From the IMG/VR virus record IMGVR_UViG_3300042401_000051, positions 1-35,198 of that record: DNA of 35,198 bases, one strand, 5' to 3'. This DNA comes from a virus. This document shows positions 15,455 to 22,586 of this stretch, piece by piece; the first letter of the stretch is position 1; each line of letters begins with the position of its first letter. The notes below the pieces were generated by a model. The model was not told the DNA's origin, searched no databases, and worked only from the letters and a program-made list of their open reading frames with translations. A program made the translations under genes and the position numbers.

Positions 15455-15795
15455 GTCATTTTGCGAAAGTAATTAATGGAAAAGTTGTTCAAGTAATTGT
15501 TGCGGAACAAAATATTATTGATACTTTTGTAGAACCAGCAGAAGTTTCTTGGATTCAAACAAGTTATAACACTTATGGAAACCAACATACTCAAGGTGGA
15601 ACACCACTAAGAGGAAACTATGCTGGAATTAACTATACATACGACAAAGACAATGATGTTTTTTATGCTCCCCAACCTTTTTTAAGTTGGACATTAAATC
15701 AATCTACATGGGTTTGGGAAGCACCAACACCAATGCCTACAGATGGTTTATACAGATGGGATGAGCCTACAACTTCATGGGTAGCATTAACATGA
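15451..15795 (+). CDS. Fibre-associated protein common in environmental phages
   Basis: A 114-residue protein. MSHFAKVINGKVVQVIVAE at the start, SWIQTSYNTYG, NYAGINYTYD, then FYAPQPFLSW and a WxW-rich end (YRWDEPTTSWVAL) match a protein that I know from cyanophages and other aquatic phages, next to tail-fibre genes and without assigned function. It may cap or help assemble the fibre encoded just upstream, with which it shares an ATGA overlap. The next gene also starts on an ATGA overlap. Confidence 0.72.
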   Translation: MSHFAKVINGKVVQVIVAEQNIIDTFVEPAEVSWIQTSYNTYGNQHTQGGTPLRGNYAGINYTYDKDNDVFYAPQPFLSWTLNQSTWVWEAPTPMPTDGLYRWDEPTTSWVALT

Positions 15796-16106
15796 TTAAT
15801 TATGAATGGAAAATATTAAAAGTCTTTTCTGAAAATGAAAAGATTGTAGAAGTTCAATTTTTATTGAAAGCACAAAATGAAACAAATACTGTTGAAACTG
15901 AAGGCTATCATTCTTTCTTTGAAGGAACAATTGTTAAGCCTTATTCAGAAATTAAAGAAGAAGATTTAATTCGTTGGTTAGATCAAGATACTACTAAAAA
16001 TGATGTAAACAACATAAAATTAAATTTAGAGAAACAACTAAAAGCATTAAATAATAGTAAAAAAAATGAATTTCCTTGGTTAGCAAATACTTTTACTATT
16101 GAATAG
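15792..16106 (+). CDS. Small hypothetical protein of the fibre region
   Basis: A 104-residue protein beginning [21 protein letters not shown] chose the ATG at 15792 because it overlaps the preceding TGA (ATGA); an ATG at 15777 is possible. Residues 1-50 look like a small beta-sheet with a His-Ser-Phe turn, and residues 55-95 like a helix ([13 protein letters not shown], then [11 protein letters not shown]). It resembles small proteins that accompany the MSHFAKVING-type gene in aquatic phages. Function unknown. Confidence 0.65.
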   Translation: MINYEWKILKVFSENEKIVEVQFLLKAQNETNTVETEGYHSFFEGTIVKPYSEIKEEDLIRWLDQDTTKNDVNNIKLNLEKQLKALNNSKKNEFPWLANTFTIE

Positions 16107-16114
16107 GAACTATT

Positions 16115-17311
16115 ATGACCAAACCAATTGACATCATTAGTCGCTCATTAAAAGACATAGGAGCTTTAGAAGCTGGAGAACAACCTACAGCAGATGCTGC
16201 TAAAGATGCTTTTGATTTGATGAATGACCTTATAGATCAATGGTCTAACGAAGATATGATGGTTTTTAATATTACGGAAATCATTTTTCCTGTTGTAGCT
16301 GGTCAAGTGCAATATACGATTGGCCCTGATCCTTCTACTGCTAACTTTATTGGATCGTCTTTTACAGGCACTTTTTCAGGTAATGTTTTAACAGTAACAG
16401 GCATTAATTCAGGAGCTGTAGCTCAAGGTCAATACTTAAACTGTCAAGGTGTAACTAGCGGAACTAGGATTGTTCGCAATCTGACAGGAGCTGGCGGTAA
16501 TGTAAATGAACAAGGAACTTACCTTTTAAACATTACTCAACCTACTCAAGTTCCTGTATTTACTGGTTCAATCTCAGGAACAACGCTAACTGTTACAGCT
16601 ATGACTTCAGGAGCTGTCAATGTTGGTTCTGTTATTAGCGGAACTGGAGTAACGGCAGGAACAACTATTTCAGCTCTTGTTTCAGGAACTGGTGGAACAG
16701 GAACTTACACAGTAAGCGCTTCTCAGACTGTAGCTTCTACAACTATAACTGGAACTATTGTTGCTTCTACTATTACTGCTTACTACCAAAAACCATTAGG
16801 CATTGATAGTGCTTATGTAAGGGTAAACACTAGCTCTAATGGGCAACCAATTTATAATGGCGGTCTTGATTACCAAATGGCAGTTTTAGCTTTGGACAAC
16901 TACAATTCAATTGGTTTAAAAACGCTTAATGGCCCATGGCCAAAGGCAGTTTATTTCAATCCAAATGAACAATCAGGAAATGTGTTCTTATGGCCAAACC
17001 CTTCACAAGGAGAAGTGCATTTATTTGCTCAAACTTTGTTTAGCAATTACGGCACTATGTATGACGATATAGTTCTTCCTCAAGGCTACTCAATGGCGCT
17101 CAGATGGTGTTTGGCAGAGCGTTTAATGCCTATGTATGGCAAAGCCTCTGCAACGCAAATAACAATGATTAATGCTTACGCTGCTCAAGCTAAAGCAACT
17201 TTAAAACGCACCAATATGAAACCTATGGCATCAGCTCAGTTTGCAGATGCAATGCTATCAAGCAGACAAAAAGATGCTGGTTGGATTCTTAGTGGCGGTT
17301 TCTTTAGATAA
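16115..17311 (+). CDS. P22 gp4-like head-tail adaptor with inserted beta-modules
   Basis: A 398-residue protein. The ends fit gp4-type tail accessory proteins, which bind under the portal: [20 protein letters not shown] and [16 protein letters not shown] at the start, [19 protein letters not shown] and [17 protein letters not shown] at the end. P22 gp4 is much shorter (about 166 residues). Much of the excess is two copies of a beta-module at about 83-147 and 149-216, placed after [10 protein letters not shown] and before the strand ITAYYQKP. The same module interrupts the next gene. A GAACTATT stretch precedes the ATG. The module parts probably project outward from the neck. Confidence 0.75.
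   Translation: MTKPIDIISRSLKDIGALEAGEQPTADAAKDAFDLMNDLIDQWSNEDMMVFNITEIIFPVVAGQVQYTIGPDPSTANFIGSSFTGTFSGNVLTVTGINSGAVAQGQYLNCQGVTSGTRIVRNLTGAGGNVNEQGTYLLNITQPTQVPVFTGSISGTTLTVTAMTSGAVNVGSVISGTGVTAGTTISALVSGTGGTGTYTVSASQTVASTTITGTIVASTITAYYQKPLGIDSAYVRVNTSSNGQPIYNGGLDYQMAVLALDNYNSIGLKTLNGPWPKAVYFNPNEQSGNVFLWPNPSQGEVHLFAQTLFSNYGTMYDDIVLPQGYSMALRWCLAERLMPMYGKASATQITMINAYAAQAKATLKRTNMKPMASAQFADAMLSSRQKDAGWILSGGFFR
16361..16762 (+). repeat. Two beta-module copies inside the gp4-like gene
   Basis: Copy 1 (residues 83-147) runs from [18 protein letters not shown]; copy 2 (149-216) from [18 protein letters not shown] and ends [18 protein letters not shown]. Shared points are SGxxLTVT, SGAV, GVT and a TY strand. 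Related copies lie at 17720-18364 in the next gene. Confidence 0.78.
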
Positions 17312-17320
17312 GGCTAAAAA

Positions 17321-19450
17321 ATGGCAGACTTTGGCTTTGTTGGCGCAGCTTATGAAGCTCCTTCCATCTATCAAGATGCTCAGGAGTGCATAAACTTTAG
17401 ACCTGAAATTGATCCTACCCTTCCTCAAGGTGCTAGACAAGTTATTGCTCTTTATCCAACACCAGGCTTAACCAATGTCGTAACTTTACAAAACGCTCAA
17501 CAAGTAAGGGGAATGAGAACTGTTTCAGGTGGAGATTACATGGTGGCGGTATGTGGCCCTTATGTTTATGTAATGGGATCAACCTTTGCTGCAACAATTG
17601 TAGGTCAGCTAAACACTTCAACTGGTCAAGTAGGCATTACTGATAATGGTTTAAATGTCTATATCGTAGATGGTTCTAATCGTTACACTTGGCGCATTTC
17701 TAATCCAGCTTCTGCTGTATTTCAAGGAACAATTAGCGGAACTACTCTTACTGTAACTTTGTTGCAAAGCGGAACAATAGCGGTAAATCAATCTTTATTT
17801 GGTATTGGAATATCCAATCAAACAGTCATAACGGCTGGATCAGGAACATCTTGGACTATTAATCAAAGTCATACTATTGCTTCTGCAATCCAAATGAACT
17901 CAGCAACAGTAGGTGCTGTATTGACAGGATCTATGTCAGGAACAACTTTAACTGTTTCGGCTGTTGCTAGTGGAACTTTATATGCTGGTCAAACCATTAC
18001 TGGATCTACAGTAACTCCTAAAACTATTATTACTGCTTTAGGTAGCGGAACTGTTTTAAGTGAAACCATAGCAACAGCAGGAACTGGTTATGGTGTAAAC
18101 GAAAATATAACTGTTTTAGGTGGTGTTTATGGTTCTAGTCCTGCTACATACACAGTTACTTCAATAGGCGGTTCAGGAGCTGTTACAGGACTTACAAGAA
18201 CATTTTCAGGTCAATATACTTCCAATCCTGCAAACAATGTATCGACTACTTCAGATGGTTCAGGAACAGGACTAACGCTTACTTTAACCTTTGGAACTGG
18301 AACTGGTTCAACTGGTAACTATGTCATTAACAACAGTCAAACTGTTACCTCTAGGACTATGTATGGCTTGAACTTTACGGAGATTCCTTCTACAGATGGA
18401 GCTTTTGCTGGTGGTTCTGTAGTCGATATTGTTGATAATTACTTTATTTATAACAGACCTGATACTCAACAATATGCTGCCTCTGATGTTCTTTCACCTA
18501 TTACTTATGGTCTTTCCTTTGCTTCTAAATTTACAGGGCCTGACGATTTAGTTTCATTAATAGTCGATCATGGTCAGATTTACTTATTAGGAGAAAAAAC
18601 TTCTGAAGTTTGGGCAGATGTAGGAACTTTTCCATTCCCTTTCCAAAGGATACCAGGCGCATCATCACAGCATGGAATAGCAGCTAAATTTTCAATGGCT
18701 AGATTTGGCAATTCTTTTGTTTATGTGTCTAGAAATGATCGTGGTCAAGCTGTTATTGTGCAAATGAATGGTTATTTCCCACAGCGTATTTCTACTCATG
18801 CTGTAGAAAACACTTTGGTAAATCAAACTATTAGTGATGCTGTAGCTTATACCTACCAGTTAGAAGGACATGAGTGCTATGTCGTTAGTTTTCCAAGTCT
18901 TGAATTGACATGGGTTTATGATGGAGCAACTCAGCTTTGGCATAAATGGCTTTGGACTGATACTCAAAATAACTACAAACGGCATAGATCCAATTGCGGA
19001 GCTTTGTTTCAAAACCAGTTTTTAGTTGGTGATTACGAAAATGGGCAAATTTATAGGTTAGATCCTAATAATTACACAGACAATGGTAATCACATTAGAA
19101 GAATGAGAAGATGTCCTCATTTGGTAGCTGATTTCCAAAGACAGTATTTTGATGAGTTGCAAATCCAGTTTCAACCTGGCATTGGTTTGCAAGGCATAGA
19201 AACTTTTCCATTAGGCGATAACGACATAGGTATAAACCCTCAAGCTATGTTGCGTTGGTCTAATGATGGTGGTTCTACTTGGTCTAATGAACATTGGGCT
19301 GGAATTGGTAAGGTCGGTAAATACCAAAATCGTATTATTTGGCGCAGACTAGGACAAGCTAGGGATCGAATCTATGAAGTAGTTGTTACCGATCCAGTTA
19401 AAGCTGTCATTGTGTCGGCTAACCTAAAAGCATCTGTAGGAGAAAATTAA
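17321..19450 (+). CDS. P22 gp10-like tail hub / DNA stabilisation protein with nested insertion
   Basis: A 709-residue protein. The start, GFVGAAYEAPSIYQDAQECI with NFRPEIDP and LYPTPGL, and the late part (YRLDPNNYTDNG, then LRWSNDGGSTWSNEHW) match P22 gp10-type hub proteins, which close the portal channel after packaging and hold the tailspike. P22 gp10 is about 472 residues. Removing an insertion at about 134-348 here leaves about 494, close to that. The insertion is two copies of the module seen in the gp4-like protein, the second split by a different module. The gene starts nine bases after its partner. Confidence 0.82.
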   Translation: MADFGFVGAAYEAPSIYQDAQECINFRPEIDPTLPQGARQVIALYPTPGLTNVVTLQNAQQVRGMRTVSGGDYMVAVCGPYVYVMGSTFAATIVGQLNTSTGQVGITDNGLNVYIVDGSNRYTWRISNPASAVFQGTISGTTLTVTLLQSGTIAVNQSLFGIGISNQTVITAGSGTSWTINQSHTIASAIQMNSATVGAVLTGSMSGTTLTVSAVASGTLYAGQTITGSTVTPKTIITALGSGTVLSETIATAGTGYGVNENITVLGGVYGSSPATYTVTSIGGSGAVTGLTRTFSGQYTSNPANNVSTTSDGSGTGLTLTLTFGTGTGSTGNYVINNSQTVTSRTMYGLNFTEIPSTDGAFAGGSVVDIVDNYFIYNRPDTQQYAASDVLSPITYGLSFASKFTGPDDLVSLIVDHGQIYLLGEKTSEVWADVGTFPFPFQRIPGASSQHGIAAKFSMARFGNSFVYVSRNDRGQAVIVQMNGYFPQRISTHAVENTLVNQTISDAVAYTYQLEGHECYVVSFPSLELTWVYDGATQLWHKWLWTDTQNNYKRHRSNCGALFQNQFLVGDYENGQIYRLDPNNYTDNGNHIRRMRRCPHLVADFQRQYFDELQIQFQPGIGLQGIETFPLGDNDIGINPQAMLRWSNDGGSTWSNEHWAGIGKVGKYQNRIIWRRLGQARDRIYEVVVTDPVKAVIVSANLKASVGEN
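17720..18364 (+). repeat. Two beta-module copies in the gp10-like gene, one split by a second module
   Basis: Copy 3 (residues 134-191) starts [18 protein letters not shown]. Copy 4 starts LTGSMSGTTLTVSAVASG at 201, breaks after ALGSGT at 244, and resumes at 329 with GSTGNYVINNSQTV, matching [18 protein letters not shown] of the gp4-like copy. The interrupting part, 18053-18304, is a different Gly/Thr unit (TAGTGYGVNENITVLGG and SGQYTSNPANNVSTT). Confidence 0.75.
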
Positions 19451-19689
19451 TGGCTAATCAAATATGGGGGCCATCTCAAGACAATCCTTATCCACAGACT
19501 GATTTTATGGATGAGCAAACCAAAAGACCAACTAGAGCTTGGCAAATATTTTTTTCCAATCTTTTGAACTTTACTAGAACATCTCCTTCAGCAACGGCTG
19601 GTGGAGCTGTTTTACCAGCTAATCCTGTTGGATTTATTGAAATGACAGTAAACGGCAGAATCTATAAAGTTCCTTACTACAATGTCTAA
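19450..19689 (+). CDS. Small tail-region protein
   Basis: A 79-residue protein. PTRAWQIFFSNLLNF in the middle and GFIEMTVNGRIYKVPYYNV at the end are features I know from small proteins encoded after gp10-type hub genes. It may be a needle or adaptor component near the tail tip, by position like P22 gp26, but it is far shorter than gp26 and lacks a long coiled coil. It overlaps the gp10-like stop by one base and the next gene by eight bases. Confidence 0.68.
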   Translation: MANQIWGPSQDNPYPQTDFMDEQTKRPTRAWQIFFSNLLNFTRTSPSATAGGAVLPANPVGFIEMTVNGRIYKVPYYNV

Positions 19690-20515
19690 TATTCAAATCA
19701 TAACCGAAGAAAAAGTGCAAAAGCTAGAAAAGCATTTTTTAAAAGAAAAACAAGCTGATTGTCCTGTAACGCATCACTTTGCGCCTAATATTTACATCCG
19801 AGAAGTTAGGATTCCAGCAGGAACATTTTCCATAGGACATTACCAAAAAACCGAGCATTTAAACATCATGCTTGCTGGTAGAGTAACTATGGTAAATGAA
19901 GATGGATCTCATACAGAGCTTGTTGCTCCACAGACATTTGTAGCCAAAGCTGGAAGAAAAATAGGCTATATCCATGAAGATATGATTTGGCAAAATGTTT
20001 ATGCTACAAGCGAAACAGATATAGAAAAGCTAGAAGATATATTTTTGCTTAAAAGCATGACTTGGCAAGATCACCAAAGCTCACAAAAACTGTTACTTAC
20101 ATTAGATCATTCTTCTGATATTGCAGACTATTATTTAGCTATAGCTGAATTTGGTTTTGACCATGAAACTGTCAGAAAACAGACAGAAAATACAGACGAT
20201 CAGATTCCTATGCCTTTTGGCAATTACAAAGTAATGGTAGCCAATTCAAGGATTGATGGAAAAGGAGTGTTTGCTACTGGAAATTTTGTAGAAGGAGAAG
20301 TTATTGCTCCTGCAAGAATAAATGGCAAAAGAACTCCTATTGGAAGATATACAAATCATTCAAAAAATGCTAACGGAATTATGGTTTTAAGAGATAATAA
20401 TGACATTGATTTAATGGCAAAAAAAGCTATAAATGGGTGTCATGGAGGTAATTTAGGCGAAGAAATTACTATTGATTATCGACAAGCCTTGAGTATTGCA
20501 ATAAGGAGAGATTAA
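19682..20515 (+). CDS. Cupin-SET fusion protein, putative protein lysine methyltransferase
   Basis: A 277-residue two-domain protein. Residues 25-125 fit a cupin of the type seen in phage genomes: CPVTHHFAPNIYIREVRIPA, then TEHLNIMLAGRV (E58, H59) and VAKAGRKIGYIHED. Residues 180-270 fit a SET domain: SRIDGKGVFATGNF at 189-202, GRYTNHSKNANG at 221-232 with the N-H-S cofactor motif, and GEEITIDY at 259-266 with the closing Tyr. SET enzymes methylate lysines with S-adenosylmethionine. The target could be a virion protein or a host protein. It is encoded inside the tail operon. Domain calls are from motifs; activity is inference. Confidence 0.8.
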   Translation: MSNIQIITEEKVQKLEKHFLKEKQADCPVTHHFAPNIYIREVRIPAGTFSIGHYQKTEHLNIMLAGRVTMVNEDGSHTELVAPQTFVAKAGRKIGYIHEDMIWQNVYATSETDIEKLEDIFLLKSMTWQDHQSSQKLLLTLDHSSDIADYYLAIAEFGFDHETVRKQTENTDDQIPMPFGNYKVMVANSRIDGKGVFATGNFVEGEVIAPARINGKRTPIGRYTNHSKNANGIMVLRDNNDIDLMAKKAINGCHGGNLGEEITIDYRQALSIAIRRD

Positions 20516-21280
20516 ATGTCAGGAGTCGCAACAGCTATCGTAGTAGGATCAGTAGCTTCAGGCTACATGGCGAGCCAAGGAGCTAAAAGCGCTGCTAAAA
20601 CTCAAGCAGATGCTCAAGCTAGAGCGCAAGGTCAGTTATTAGAAACTGGCGCAGCAGCAGCAGATGTTTACAATCCTTATGTTAATAAAGGGGTTACAGC
20701 TCTTAATAAGATGTCTGAAGATCCTTACTTTACCCAACAATTTACTAATCGTGATTTAAACGCTAATTTAGCACCAGGCTATGACTTTAGATTGCGCCAA
20801 GGTCAGCAAGCTAATTTAATGGCATCTAACGCAACTGGTGGAGCTGTAAGCGGAAACGCTTTGCGTAGCCTACAAGACTATACGCAAAACTTTGCTTCAG
20901 GAGAATATGCCAATGCTTTTAATCAATTTCAAACTCAAAGAGGAAATATTTTCTCTAATTTAAGAGATATTGCTAACTTTGGTCTAACAGGAACAACTGG
21001 TCAAGCTAATGCAATGATTGGAACTGGAACTAATATTGCTAGTTTGACTTCTGCTGGAGGAAATGCACAAGCAGCTTCTCAAATAGCTCAAGGCAATATT
21101 TATGGAAATACAGCTCAATCAATAGGCAACGCTGGAATGTATTACGCTATGAATCAAAATCAAAATCCATATCAAAATATGGGTTTAAGCGGAAACAGAA
21201 ATACTGGTTATACATATCAAAATCAGGTAGGGCCAACCGAATCAGGTGGCAATTTAAGCAATTATAACTATAGGACATAA
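20516..21280 (+). CDS. DNA ejection protein (P22 gp7-like)
   Basis: A 254-residue protein. It begins with a hydrophobic helix (VATAIVVGSVASGYMASQGA, 4-23), then an Ala-rich helix, and a central region, LAPGYDFRLRQGQQANL, GNALRSLQDYTQNF and NAFNQFQTQRGNIFSNL, typical of the short internal proteins that podoviruses eject with their DNA. The C-terminus is Asn/Gln/Tyr-rich and probably disordered. With the two genes that follow it should form the trans-envelope channel. It starts on the base after the cupin-SET stop. Confidence 0.8.
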   Translation: MSGVATAIVVGSVASGYMASQGAKSAAKTQADAQARAQGQLLETGAAAADVYNPYVNKGVTALNKMSEDPYFTQQFTNRDLNANLAPGYDFRLRQGQQANLMASNATGGAVSGNALRSLQDYTQNFASGEYANAFNQFQTQRGNIFSNLRDIANFGLTGTTGQANAMIGTGTNIASLTSAGGNAQAASQIAQGNIYGNTAQSIGNAGMYYAMNQNQNPYQNMGLSGNRNTGYTYQNQVGPTESGGNLSNYNYRT

Positions 21281-21281
21281 T

Positions 21282-22586
21282 ATGCCAGCTCTAAGCTCAT
21301 TACCTGATGCCAGTATTTATGGAAATACACAAGCTCCTAAAGCTATGTCTATTCAAGAAATGGTTGATCTTGGAAGAACTTCTACTGCTTTTCAAAGAGA
21401 AAAGGCTTTATTGCCTTCAGCAATTCAACAAGGTCAAGCACAAGCTCAAACTGCAACAATGCAAGCGGATACTGCAACTTTAGATAATGCTTTAAAACAT
21501 ACAACTCAAGTAACGCAAAGCATACAAGGTCTTTTAACAAAACCTGATTTGACTTCTGATGATGTTGTTAATTCAGTAAAAGAAAACGCTAAAAGAATGA
21601 ATACTCCTGAAAGTGCTGTAAATCAAGCGTTATCAGGAGTTCCAGTAAACGGATCACCAACAGAATTAAGGTCTTGGTTAGCTATGAGTTTGGCAAAAAC
21701 TTTAAGCGCTCAAACACAACTTGAAAAAGTATATCCAGGCGGTATATTGCCATCACAGTTGCCTGAAGGTGGTTATCAGCCTAATAAACAAGGAACTCAA
21801 CCATCTGCTACAGCTCCTGCTGTTGCTCCTACTACAGCTCCTAAAACTGGTGTTCAGCCTCAAGATATGAGCCAACCAGTTAAATCAGAATTTAGCAAGC
21901 CAGTTCCATTGTCCTATCAAGTAAGACAAGCTGGTCAAGCCTATACAGCACTTCCACAGGAAGAAACAGATCGTAAAGTTGGAACTGAATTTAGAAATAA
22001 TCTTGTATCTCGTCTGCCAAATATGGCAACAGAACGCAGAAATATAGATGAAACAATTGAAGTAGCTGAAAAACTTGAAAAATCTTCAGCTCCTACAAGT
22101 GGTATTTTAGGAGCAGCCTATAGAAAAGTTGCAACTTGGGCTGGAGATCCAACTTATTATGAATTATCAAAAAACCTTGCACAAACTACTTTAAGCAATA
22201 TGCAAGCTCTTGGATTAAGAACTGATGCAGATAAAAATTTAAGTTCAGCAGCAAATGGTGATTACACTTATCCACCTGAAACTTTAATTAAAATTGCCCA
22301 AAGAGCTAAAGCCGATATGCACAATATTGAAATGCAAGCTGCTGCTGCTGAAAAGTTTAGTCAAAAATTTGGTGATAATAATATGAACGCATTTAAACAA
22401 ATGTGGTCAAACAATGCAGATACCAAAATATTTCAAGCTATGAATATTTTTAATGATCCAAAATTGTCTGCTGAAGAAAAAGCCAAAGCTAGAGATAAAT
22501 TGTTAGGAACTGATCCAAAACAAATTAAAATTTTTAATGAAAAATACAACAATATTAATAAATTAGTCCAAACAGGAACTTTGTAA
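21282..22586 (+). CDS. DNA ejection protein (P22 gp20-like position)
   Basis: A 434-residue protein, second in the three-gene ejection cluster. It is helical and Gln/Ala-rich at the N-terminus (IQQGQAQAQTATMQADTATL), has a Pro/Thr-rich linker near 170-200, and a helical C-terminal half (TERRNIDETIEVAEKLEKS, then LGAAYRKVATWAG and FNDPKLSAEEKAKARDKL). No enzyme motif is visible. Assignment rests on size, composition and position between a gp7-like protein and a large protein with a hydrolase-like domain. Start and stop are tightly coupled to both neighbours. Confidence 0.68.
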   Translation: MPALSSLPDASIYGNTQAPKAMSIQEMVDLGRTSTAFQREKALLPSAIQQGQAQAQTATMQADTATLDNALKHTTQVTQSIQGLLTKPDLTSDDVVNSVKENAKRMNTPESAVNQALSGVPVNGSPTELRSWLAMSLAKTLSAQTQLEKVYPGGILPSQLPEGGYQPNKQGTQPSATAPAVAPTTAPKTGVQPQDMSQPVKSEFSKPVPLSYQVRQAGQAYTALPQEETDRKVGTEFRNNLVSRLPNMATERRNIDETIEVAEKLEKSSAPTSGILGAAYRKVATWAGDPTYYELSKNLAQTTLSNMQALGLRTDADKNLSSAANGDYTYPPETLIKIAQRAKADMHNIEMQAAAAEKFSQKFGDNNMNAFKQMWSNNADTKIFQAMNIFNDPKLSAEEKAKARDKLLGTDPKQIKIFNEKYNNINKLVQTGTL

